DNA of 64,000 nucleotides, from assembly GCF_900105995.1 (NCBI RefSeq), contig NZ_LT629785.1, forward strand, positions 248,001 to 312,000. The letters are read 5' to 3'. The first letter of the stretch is position 1. Every line of letters starts with the position of its first letter. The translations under genes and the position numbers were made by a program. Shown one piece after another: positions 57,462 to 64,000 of the stretch. Origin of the DNA: Pseudomonas pohangensis. GTDB taxonomy: Bacteria > Pseudomonadota > Gammaproteobacteria > Pseudomonadales > Pseudomonadaceae. The notes under the pieces were generated by a model that was not told the DNA's origin, searched no databases, and was given only the letters and a program-made list of their open reading frames with translations.

Positions 57462-57869
57462 ATGAGCATAATCAGTGAATTCAAAGCCTTTGCCGTCAAG
57501 GGCAATGTGGTCGACATGGCCGTCGGTATCATCATCGGTGCAGCTTTCGGCAAGATTGTCAGCTCATTTGTCGGCGACGTGGTCATGCCGCCGATCGGCA
57601 TGCTGATCGGTGGTGTCGACTTTTCCGATCTGGCCATTACCCTCAAGGCGGCTGAAGGCGATGTGCCGGCGGTACTGCTCAGTTACGGCAAGTTTCTGCA
57701 GACCCTGTTCGATTTCATCATCGTGGCCTTTGCCATTTTCATGGGCGTCAAGGCCATCAACCGCCTGAAGAAAGAAGAACAGGCAGAACCAGCCGCACCG
57801 GCAGGTCCGACAGCGGATCAGCAATTGCTTGGCGAGATCCGTGACCTGCTCAAGGCCCAGCAGAAATAA
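57462..57869 (+). CDS. mscL: Large-conductance mechanosensitive channel
   Basis: MscL opens under membrane tension to release solutes in osmotic downshock. The 135-aa protein shows FKAFAVKGNVVDMAVGIIIGAAFGKIVSSFVGDVVMPP (pore helix), a periplasmic loop, TM2 (FDFIIVAFAIFMGVKAINRLK) and the charged C-terminal bundle. Length is normal. Confidence 0.97.
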   Translation: MSIISEFKAFAVKGNVVDMAVGIIIGAAFGKIVSSFVGDVVMPPIGMLIGGVDFSDLAITLKAAEGDVPAVLLSYGKFLQTLFDFIIVAFAIFMGVKAINRLKKEEQAEPAAPAGPTADQQLLGEIRDLLKAQQK

Positions 57870-57932
57870 CCCCGGGGCTGGCAGCCGGTGCTGGTCTGGG
57901 TTGGATGAATTGCCTGTATCGGAGGCATGAGC

Positions 57933-58751
57933 ATGTTTCTACACAAGAAGTACAGTGGCTGGTTGATCGGCGGCCTGTTTGGCAGTCTGCTGGCACTGCA
58001 GTTGCCTGCCGCCGAAAAGCCGCCTGTCGAGGCCCCTGCGGTGCGCCTGGAAGCCCGTGCGCTGGATGTTCTGCAGGCCATGAGCGCCAGACTTGCCGCC
58101 GCCAGGGGGTTGAGTTTCAAGGCCGTCAGCACTTACGAGAAACCCAGCAGGCTCGGTCCGCCGCTGGCCTACAGCACGACCGAGCAGGTCACCTTGCAAC
58201 GTCCGGATCGTTTGCGCGTGCTGACGTCGGGTGATGGTCCGGTCAGCGAGTTCTACTATGACGGCCAACAGGTTTTTGCCTATGTTCCGGCAGACAACCT
58301 GCTGGCGGTGGCGGATGCGCCGCCGAGCATAGATGCAACCCTGCAGGCGGCTTACCAGCAGGCGGCTATCTATTTCCCCTTTACCGATGTGATAGTCGCC
58401 AATCCGTACCGGGACCTGGCTGCTGATATGCGCCTGGCCTTCTATATCGGTGAGTCGAAGGCGGTCGGCGATACCACTACCGACGTGATTGCCTACGCCA
58501 GCGATGATGTATTCGTACAGGCCTGGATCGGTCGCCAGGACAAGTTGCCACGCCTGATGCGTGCCGTGTTCCGCGATGATCCCGCGCAATTGCGCCAGCA
58601 GGTTGCCTTCAGTGACTGGAAACTCGACTCGGCACTACCCGAGAGCTTCTTCCGGCCGGCCAACATCAAGCAGGCCCGGCTCATCGAGTTTGCCGCACCA
58701 CAACGCAGGCAACCGCTGCCAGCCGCTAAACAAACTGCTGTAAAGCCCTGA
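57933..58751 (+). CDS. DUF2092 family exported protein
   Basis: The 272-aa protein has an N-terminal hydrophobic segment (about 8-25, end near PAAEKP) that may be a signal or anchor. A DUF2092 domain follows (LDVLQAMSARLAAARGLSFKAVSTYE, TTEQVTLQRPDRLRVLTSGDG, FYYDGQQVFAYVP), probably a LolA-like lipid-binding fold. ATG 57933 is chosen because GGAGG is 7 nt upstream; with ATG 57927 the spacing would be only 1 nt. It is followed after 17 nt by the Gly/Ser/Trp-repeat protein, so they share a transcript. Function unknown. Confidence 0.85.
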   Translation: MFLHKKYSGWLIGGLFGSLLALQLPAAEKPPVEAPAVRLEARALDVLQAMSARLAAARGLSFKAVSTYEKPSRLGPPLAYSTTEQVTLQRPDRLRVLTSGDGPVSEFYYDGQQVFAYVPADNLLAVADAPPSIDATLQAAYQQAAIYFPFTDVIVANPYRDLAADMRLAFYIGESKAVGDTTTDVIAYASDDVFVQAWIGRQDKLPRLMRAVFRDDPAQLRQQVAFSDWKLDSALPESFFRPANIKQARLIEFAAPQRRQPLPAAKQTAVKP

Positions 58752-58768
58752 GCGAGGAGTATGCAGCT

Positions 58769-59560
58769 ATGAACAAGACCGTTTTCCGGCTTGCCGGCTT
58801 GCTGGGTGCGCTGTGTGTTGCGGGGTATGCGCAGGCCTGGTCACATGCGTCCGCATGGGGGCATACCTCGGGCAGCCGCGGTTCGTGGAGCCATTCCGGT
58901 GATTTTGGTTCAGCCTCTGGTGGTGACGGCAGCTGGAATGCCAGTGGCAATCGGGGTGGCAGTGCCTCGGGTGGCAGCGGCTCCTGGAATGCCTCCAACT
59001 GGCGCGGTTCAGCTTCCGGCGGTGACGGCAGCTGGAATGCCAAGGGCAATTATGGCGGCAGCGCTTCCGGTGGCGATGGTTCGTGGAATGCGCATAACGC
59101 CTATGGCGACAGTGCCAGTGGCAATCACGCCGACGGTTATGGCACGACCACGGTTTATCACAACAGCAATTATTACGGCAGCAGTTACTACCACCCGCCG
59201 ACCTCGGTGTATTACGGCAGCGGTTGTTATGACTGCAACGACGATGACGATGTCAACCCGGCCGCAGCCGCAGCCGTGGGTGTAGCCGCCGGTGCGGCCA
59301 TCGCCAACGCGGCTAACCGCAACGCCGAGAACAACGCTTACTATTCCGGCTACGACAATTCATACGGTGCCGGCTATCAGGCGGGGCTGGCTGCTGCAGC
59401 ACCGCCGAGCATGACCATGGGCGCGATGTTTGCCACCCTGCCGCCGGGGTGCAATCTGAAAACCGTTGCGGGCAGCAGCTACTACCTGTGTGGCAACTCC
59501 TGGGTGAAACCCAGTTACGGGGCCAATGGTGTGTATTACACCGTGGTGCCCATGCCTTAG
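58769..59560 (+). CDS. Exported Gly/Ser/Trp-repeat protein of unknown function
   Basis: The 263-aa protein has a signal peptide (cleavage after AQA, residue 23). Four near-identical repeats SASGG(D/S)GSWNA start at 48, 65, 81 and 98, with period 16-17, after a more degenerate Trp/Ser/His region (24-45). A Tyr/Ser/His region with CYDCNDDDDV (153-162) follows, then an Ala-rich segment with small residues (165-185). The C-terminal module holds two Cys (PPGCNLKTVAGSSYYLCGNSWV, 226-246) and is found in several exported proteins. Each repeat is likely a short beta turn; a surface or matrix role is possible. The DUF2092 partner is upstream. Confidence 0.82.
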   Translation: MNKTVFRLAGLLGALCVAGYAQAWSHASAWGHTSGSRGSWSHSGDFGSASGGDGSWNASGNRGGSASGGSGSWNASNWRGSASGGDGSWNAKGNYGGSASGGDGSWNAHNAYGDSASGNHADGYGTTTVYHNSNYYGSSYYHPPTSVYYGSGCYDCNDDDDVNPAAAAAVGVAAGAAIANAANRNAENNAYYSGYDNSYGAGYQAGLAAAAPPSMTMGAMFATLPPGCNLKTVAGSSYYLCGNSWVKPSYGANGVYYTVVPMP

Positions 59561-59591
59561 CCGGACGCTTGCCGACAGCTGTCCCGGAAAA

Positions 59592-59621
59592 AACAAAACC
59601 CCGCTACGGCGGGGTTTTGTT
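59592..59621. terminator. Bidirectional terminator (repeat-protein gene / glyA)
   Basis: AACAAAACCCCGC and GCGGGGTTTTGTT form a 13-bp stem with loop TACG. T- and A-runs on the two sides let it end both convergent transcripts. Confidence 0.93.
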
Positions 59622-59639
59622 TGCTGCGCTTGCTGGAGC

Positions 59640-60896
59640 TTAGTTGCCGTACACCGGCAGCCTGGCGCAGACCGCCTTGACCTTTTCGCGTACGGCGTCG
59701 ATCACTGCCTCGTTGCCGAGGTCCGCGAGGATGTCGCAGATCCAGCCGGCCAGGTCGCGACATTCGGCTTCCTGGAAACCACGGGTGGTCACCGCTGGTG
59801 TGCCGATGCGCAGACCGGAAGTAACGAACGGCGAGCGCGGATCGTTGGGCACGCTGTTCTTGTTCACCGTGATAAAGGCACGACCCAGTGCTGCATCCGC
59901 ATCCTTGCCGGTGATGTCCTGCTTGATCAGGCTGAGCAGGAACAGGTGGTTCTGCGTACCGCCGGAAACCACATCGAAGCCACGGGCCATGAACACTTCG
60001 GCCATGGCCTGGGCGTTCTTCACTACCTGTTGCTGGTAGGTCTTGAATTCGGGTTGCAGGGCTTCCTTGAAGCACACCGCCTTGGCGGCGATCACGTGCT
60101 CCAGCGGGCCACCCTGGCCACCGGGGAATACGGCGGAGTTGAATTTCTTCTCCAGCGCTTCGTTGGCTCTGGCCAGAATCAGGCCGCCACGCGGGCCACG
60201 CAGGGTCTTGTGGGTGGTGGTAGTGACCACGTCGGCATAGGGCAGCGGGTTCGGGTAGACGCCGGCGGCGACCAGACCGGCCACGTGGGCCATGTCGACG
60301 AACAGGTAGGCGCCGACCTTGTCGGCGATGGCGCGGAAGCGCGGGAAGTCGAGAAACTGTGAGTACGCCGAAAAGCCGGCGATGATCATTTTCGGCTTGC
60401 ATTCAACGGCCAGACGCTCGACTTCGTCGTAGTCGATCAGCCCGCTAACATTGTCGATACCGTACTGCACGGCGTGGTAGATCTTGCCGGAGAAGCTCAC
60501 GCTGGCACCGTGGGTCAGGTGGCCACCGTGGGCCAGACTCATGCCCAGCACGGTGTCGCCCGGGTTCAGCAGGGCCATGTACACGGCGCTGTTGGCCTGG
60601 CTGCCGGAGTGCGGTTGCACGTTGGCGTAGTCGGCACCGAACAGCTGTTTGGCGCGGTCGATGGCCAGTTGCTCGACCACATCCACGTATTCGCAACCAC
60701 CGTAATAACGCTTGCCCGGATAGCCTTCGGCGTACTTGTTGGTCAGCACGCTGCCCTGGGCTTCCATCACTGCCGGGCTGGTGTAGTTTTCCGAAGCAAT
60801 CAGTTCGATATGCTCTTCCTGGCGCTGGGCTTCCTGCTCCATGGCGGCAAACAGGTCGGCGTCGTAGCGGGCTAGGGTCAAATCACGGCTGAACAT
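59640..60896 (-). CDS. glyA: Serine hydroxymethyltransferase
   Basis: GlyA converts serine and tetrahydrofolate to glycine and 5,10-methylene-THF. The 418-aa PLP enzyme starts MFSRDLTLARYDADLFAAMEQEAQRQEEHIELIASENYTS and has the PLP lysine in VVTTTTHKTLRGPRGGLIL. ATG 60896 has AGGTG 6 nt upstream. An inverted repeat upstream may be an operator. Pseudomonads often have two or three glyA copies; I cannot tell which one this is. Confidence 0.96.
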   Translation of the reverse strand: MFSRDLTLARYDADLFAAMEQEAQRQEEHIELIASENYTSPAVMEAQGSVLTNKYAEGYPGKRYYGGCEYVDVVEQLAIDRAKQLFGADYANVQPHSGSQANSAVYMALLNPGDTVLGMSLAHGGHLTHGASVSFSGKIYHAVQYGIDNVSGLIDYDEVERLAVECKPKMIIAGFSAYSQFLDFPRFRAIADKVGAYLFVDMAHVAGLVAAGVYPNPLPYADVVTTTTHKTLRGPRGGLILARANEALEKKFNSAVFPGGQGGPLEHVIAAKAVCFKEALQPEFKTYQQQVVKNAQAMAEVFMARGFDVVSGGTQNHLFLLSLIKQDITGKDADAALGRAFITVNKNSVPNDPRSPFVTSGLRIGTPAVTTRGFQEAECRDLAGWICDILADLGNEAVIDAVREKVKAVCARLPVYGN

Positions 60897-60969
60897 GGTG
60901 GTCACCTGAAAAATCAGCGGGTCGGGAGAAGTTGAGGCCGCGAATTCTACCCTAACAGCCGCCCGTAGG

Positions 60970-60990
60970 CACATGAGCTTGGGTCATGTG
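60970..60990. repeat. Inverted repeat upstream of glyA
   Basis: CACATGA and TCATGTG flank a 7-nt spacer (GCTTGGG); arms extend to 9 bp with one mismatch. It lies about 75-95 nt upstream of the glyA ATG, a suitable operator place. Its regulator is unknown. Confidence 0.5.
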
Positions 60991-61059
60991 TCAGACGAGC
61001 AGTGCTCACCCGGCAGAAAAGCTGTAGCAGGCGAGCCTGACGCCAGGGCCTAAGGCGAA

Positions 61060-61632
61060 TCAGCCGAGCAGCAGCCAGCCGCCTGCGGCAGCTGAAATCC
61101 CGGCACTGGCACGCAGCCATGGTGCGGCAGCGGCGGGCAGCCAGCGTAACAGGGCAAAGCCCAGTGCCTGCAGGCCGGCAGTGGCCAGCAGAAAGCCGCT
61201 GGCATAGCTCGCCACGCTGCCGTTGGCAGGTAGCTCCTGAATATGTGCCACACCATGGAACAGCGCAAAAGCTGCGGTAAGGCTGACCGCAACCGCTAGC
61301 GGCAGGCGCGCCGCGACCACTACCAGCAGGCTGAAGGCCATGACTGAGGCGGCTATGGCGCTTTCGGTCCCTGGCAGGGCAATACCGCTGTATCCCAGCA
61401 CAGCGCCAGCCAGCATGCTGCCGACGAATGTCAGGGGCAAGGCGCGGCATGCAGCGCCTTGTTGCTGCGCGGCCCACAAACCAACGGCGAGCATGGCCAG
61501 CAGATGATCGAGGCCGGCCAGCGGATGGCCGAGGCCGGCAAGCAGGCCGGTGGCATCGTGGCCGGGATGGGCCATGGCCAGCGCAGGGCTGAACAGCAGG
61601 GCAAGGGTGGCGAAGATTTGGCGGCGGGTCAT
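61060..61632 (-). CDS. ureJ: HupE/UreJ family nickel transport-type membrane protein
   Basis: The 190-aa protein has a signal peptide (cleavage after AMA, mature start HPGHDATG). Then come about six TM segments with the family signature HPGHDATGLLAGLGHPLAGLDHLLAMLAVGLWA, whose His and Asp residues probably bind nickel. It lies 19 nt after ureG, the last gene of the cluster, and so likely supplies nickel for urease. Confidence 0.9.
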   Translation of the reverse strand: MTRRQIFATLALLFSPALAMAHPGHDATGLLAGLGHPLAGLDHLLAMLAVGLWAAQQQGAACRALPLTFVGSMLAGAVLGYSGIALPGTESAIAASVMAFSLLVVVAARLPLAVAVSLTAAFALFHGVAHIQELPANGSVASYASGFLLATAGLQALGFALLRWLPAAAAPWLRASAGISAAAGGWLLLG

Positions 61633-61651
61633 GGGCGTTTCTCCGTAGCGA

Positions 61652-62266
61652 TCAGGCGGCGTTGAGCATGCCGTGGCGTTCGATAAAGGCGATGATCTGC
61701 TCCAGCCCCAGACCGGTTTTCTGGTTGCTGAAGACGAAGGGCTTCTCTCCACGCATCTTCAGGGTGTCGCGCTCCATCACATCCAGCGAAGCACCCACCA
61801 GTGGTGCCAGATCGACCTTGTTGATTACCAGCAGGTCGGATTTGCAGATGCCCGGCCCGCCCTTGCGTGGCAGCTTGTCGCCGGCCGAAACGTCGATCAC
61901 GTAGAGGGTCAGATCGGACAGTTCCGGGCTGAAGGTGGCGGACAGGTTGTCACCGCCGGACTCGACGATGATCAGGTCCAGACCGGGGAAGCGCCGGTTG
62001 AGTTGTTCCACCGCTTCCAGATTGATCGAAGCGTCTTCGCGGATGGCGGTGTGCGGGCAGCCACCGGTTTCCACGCCGATGATCCGCTCCGGCGCCAGGG
62101 CCTCGTTGCGCACCAGAAACTGCGCGTCCTCCTGGGTGTAGATATCGTTGGTGACGACGGCCAGGTTGTAGCGTTCACGTAATGCCAGGCACAGGGCCAG
62201 GGTCAGGGCGGTTTTGCCGGAGCCGACCGGGCCGCCGATACCGATACGCAAAGGTTGACTGCTCAT
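61652..62266 (-). CDS. ureG: Urease accessory GTPase
   Basis: UreG hydrolyses GTP to drive nickel insertion into urease. The 204-aa protein has the P-loop GGPVGSGKTA, the nickel-binding Cys-Pro-His in VETGGCPHTAIRED, ESGGDNLSATFSPEL and the base-recognition NKVD motif. ATG 62266 is the start; the frame runs further up but overlaps ureF. Confidence 0.97.
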   Translation of the reverse strand: MSSQPLRIGIGGPVGSGKTALTLALCLALRERYNLAVVTNDIYTQEDAQFLVRNEALAPERIIGVETGGCPHTAIREDASINLEAVEQLNRRFPGLDLIIVESGGDNLSATFSPELSDLTLYVIDVSAGDKLPRKGGPGICKSDLLVINKVDLAPLVGASLDVMERDTLKMRGEKPFVFSNQKTGLGLEQIIAFIERHGMLNAA

Positions 62267-62280
62267 GGGTGTTTTCCTGA

Positions 62281-62955
62281 TCAAGAACGAAATAAACGGG
62301 AGTACTGGCGTTCGTGGGCCATGCTGGCCAGGGCCAGACCCAAGGGCGCGCTGCCCCAGTGTTCGGGTGGCAAGTCGCTGGCGTGTTGCTGGGCCTGTTG
62401 CAGGCTGGGCTGCAAGGCGCTGGTCAGGCGCTGCGCGGCCTGCTGGCCGAGCGGCAGGGTTTTCATCAGCACCGCCAGCTGGTTTTCCAGCCAGCCCCAC
62501 AGCCAGGCGGCGAGGGCGTCCTGCGGACTGATCTGCCAGGCGCGGGCCGCCAGGGCCCAGAGTGGCGCCAGCCCCGGTGCGGGCAAGTCGGCGAGAAAAT
62601 CGCGGGCGGGCTGATCCAGCTCCGGCAGGCCTTGCAGCAGCTGTTGCAGGGAATAGCCGGTCTGGCGGTTTTCCTGCTGCAGTTCGCGGGTTTCGCGGCT
62701 GCTGCGTTGTGCGGCGGCCAGCTCGGCCAGTTGCGCCCAGTCCTGGGCATTGGCTGCGGCGCAGTGGGCCAGCAGCAAGGGTGCCTCGAAGCGCGCAAGG
62801 TTGAGCAGCAGCTGTTCGCTGAGCCAGTGCCGGGCGCTGTCGGCGTCGTGCACCAGGCCACTGTCCACCGCCCATTCCAGCCCTTGCGAATAGCTGTAGC
62901 CACCAATCGGCAACTGCGGACTGGCCAGTCGCAACAGGGCCCAGGCGGGATTCAT
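62281..62955 (-). CDS. ureF: Urease accessory protein
   Basis: UreF (224 aa, all helical) forms a complex with UreG and UreD/H on the apo-urease. The start shows LRLASPQLPIGGYSYSQGLEWAVDSG, the family signature, and the C-terminus ends in LASMAHERQYSRLFRS. The start overlaps the ureE stop (ATGA). Confidence 0.95.
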   Translation of the reverse strand: MNPAWALLRLASPQLPIGGYSYSQGLEWAVDSGLVHDADSARHWLSEQLLLNLARFEAPLLLAHCAAANAQDWAQLAELAAAQRSSRETRELQQENRQTGYSLQQLLQGLPELDQPARDFLADLPAPGLAPLWALAARAWQISPQDALAAWLWGWLENQLAVLMKTLPLGQQAAQRLTSALQPSLQQAQQHASDLPPEHWGSAPLGLALASMAHERQYSRLFRS

Positions 62956-63452
62956 GCCTTGCTCACGAACTGGTGCAGGCGCGGCGCGTAGCTGAATTCC
63001 GCATCGCCGGCGTGGGAGTGGTGATGGCCACCGCCGTAAGCTCCTTGCTCGGGCTGGTAGGGTGCCTCGATCAGGCTCACCGTGGCGCCCAGCTGTTCGA
63101 GCATGGCCTTGAGCACGTAGTCGTCCGGCAGGCGCAGCCAGCCGTCACCCAGTTGCAGCGCAACGTGGCGGTTGCCCAGATGATAGGCCGCGCGCATCAG
63201 CTCGAACGGGCTGCTGCAGGTCACATGCAGCAGGGGTTCCGGGCGCGCACATACCCGCACCACGCGACCGTCTCTGGCGCGCAGGCAATCGCCATCGGCC
63301 AGCGCCGGCTGGCCGCGTTCGAGAAACAGGCCGACCTCTTCACCGGCGGTGGTGTAGCAGTGCAGGCGGCTTTTGCTGCGCGCCTCGAAGCTCAGCAGCA
63401 GCTCGGCGTCGGCCTCGGCTTGCGCGGGAATACGTTGTTCAATCACCAGCAT
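62952..63452 (-). CDS. ureE: Urease nickel metallochaperone
   Basis: UreE delivers nickel to the urease assembly complex. The 166-aa protein has the N-terminal peptide-binding domain (about 1-70) and the metal domain (about 75-140, with AYHLGNRHVALQL as the conserved His site). A His-rich tail GGGHHHSHAGD adds further metal sites. ATG 63452 lies 9 nt from the ureC stop. Confidence 0.94.
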   Translation of the reverse strand: MLVIEQRIPAQAEADAELLLSFEARSKSRLHCYTTAGEEVGLFLERGQPALADGDCLRARDGRVVRVCARPEPLLHVTCSSPFELMRAAYHLGNRHVALQLGDGWLRLPDDYVLKAMLEQLGATVSLIEAPYQPEQGAYGGGHHHSHAGDAEFSYAPRLHQFVSKA

Positions 63453-63460
63453 AAGGGGCC

Positions 63461-64000
63461 TCAGAACAGGAAGTAACGTTGTGCCATGGGCAGCACGTCG
63501 GCGGGTTCGCACCAGAGCAACTGGCCGTCGGCCTTGACCTGATAGTTCTGCGGATCGACCTCGATATTCGGCAGGTAGTCATTGTGGATCAGGTCGGTTT
63601 TCTTTACCTCACGGCAGCCTCTGACCACCGCGATGTGCTTTTTCAGCCCCAGCTGTTGCGGCACGCCGGCATGCAGTGCGGCCTGGCTGATAAAGGTCAG
63701 GCTGCTGGCGTGCAGGCTACCGCCGAAGCTGGCGAACATCGGCCGGTAGTGCACCGGTTGCGGGGTGGGGATGGAGGCGTTGGCGTCGCCCATCAGGCTG
63801 GCGGCAATCGAGCCGCCCTTGAGAATCAGACTGGGTTTGACGCCGAAAAAGGCCGGGCGCCAGAGCACCAGATCGGCCCACTTGCCCACTTCGATCGAAC
63901 CCACTTCGTGGCTGATGCCGTGGGTGATGGCCGGGTTGATGGTGTACTTGGCGATATAGCGTTTGGCGCGGAAGTTATCGTTGCCAGCGCTGTCTTCGGG
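63461..64000 (-). CDS. ureC: Urease alpha subunit, C-terminal part (runs off window end)
   Basis: Only the last 179 residues are in the window. They hold the conserved NPAITHGISHEVGSIEVGKWADLVLW region, GDANASIPTPQPVHYRPMFASFG and the C-terminal LPMAQRYFLF. The active site His and carbamylated Lys lie upstream, outside. The order ureC-ureE-ureF-ureG-ureJ follows. The beta and gamma subunits should lie beyond 64000. Confidence 0.96.
   Translation of the reverse strand, partial: PEDSAGNDNFRAKRYIAKYTINPAITHGISHEVGSIEVGKWADLVLWRPAFFGVKPSLILKGGSIAASLMGDANASIPTPQPVHYRPMFASFGGSLHASSLTFISQAALHAGVPQQLGLKKHIAVVRGCREVKKTDLIHNDYLPNIEVDPQNYQVKADGQLLWCEPADVLPMAQRYFLF

Noticed and set aside
58900..59100. 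Short regular DNA repeats as a CRISPR-like array
   Set aside because: The repeats are in frame, code for a Gly/Ser/Trp peptide repeat and have no unique spacers.

Overview
The window is a gene-dense, high-GC chromosomal segment from a gammaproteobacterium, most likely a member of the Pseudomonadaceae (Pseudomonas or a close relative such as Halopseudomonas). Three things point there: the long block lipA-lipB-ybeD-dacA-rlpA-mltB-rodA-mrdA-rlmH-rsfS-nadD-proA, the nudF-yqiB-cpdA-yqiA-parE-parC block close to tolC and thiC, and REP-like inverted repeats of a kind common in pseudomonads. I see no rRNA, tRNA, CRISPR array, insertion sequence or prophage. Almost everything looks vertically inherited. 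All family names come from reading the sequence and from memory of the families; no database search was run.

Layout. 1-6 kb: the end of a 7TM sensor gene, a YgiQ-type radical SAM protein, and a two-gene unit in which a PotD-like periplasmic binding protein overlaps a membrane GGDEF diguanylate cyclase. 6.2-15.3 kb: a transglutaminase / circularly permuted ATP-grasp + alpha-E / transglutaminase operon behind a good sigma-54 promoter match, then an ammonium transporter, also behind a sigma-54 match, with an unknown partner gene 1 nt downstream. 15.3-27.3 kb: ppk2 and then the minus-strand housekeeping run from proA down to lipA (proline and NAD synthesis, ribosome silencing and methylation, the rod-shape PBP2/RodA machinery, murein hydrolases, lipoate synthesis). 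27.5-35 kb: a DedA-PAP2 fusion, an oxidoreductase mini-operon and a DctPQM TRAP transporter. 35-45 kb: an EmrE-like pump, waaA, tolC, TPP-riboswitch-controlled thiC, an isomerase/SDR pair, and nudF-yqiB-cpdA-yqiA. 45-52 kb: parE, a membrane aspartic protease, parC, a PilZ protein, radA. 52-64 kb: tandem duplicated MltF-like lytic transglycosylases, a chromate transporter, mscL, a DUF2092 + Gly/Ser/Trp-repeat exported pair, glyA, and the urease cluster ureC-E-F-G-hupE/ureJ, truncated at the window end.

How the genes work together. One theme is nitrogen. Two adjacent operons carry sigma-54 promoter matches: the predicted amide-bond making and breaking system and the ammonium transporter. Urease genes lie 50 kb away. 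The second theme is envelope growth: mrdA, rodA, dacA, rlpA, mltB, the two MltF-like enzymes, waaA and mscL. The best candidates for under-described biology are the sigma-54-linked ATP-grasp/transglutaminase operon, the binding protein/diguanylate cyclase pair, the DUF2092/repeat-protein pair, an SDR lacking both catalytic Ser and Tyr, and a protein with a distorted Nudix box.
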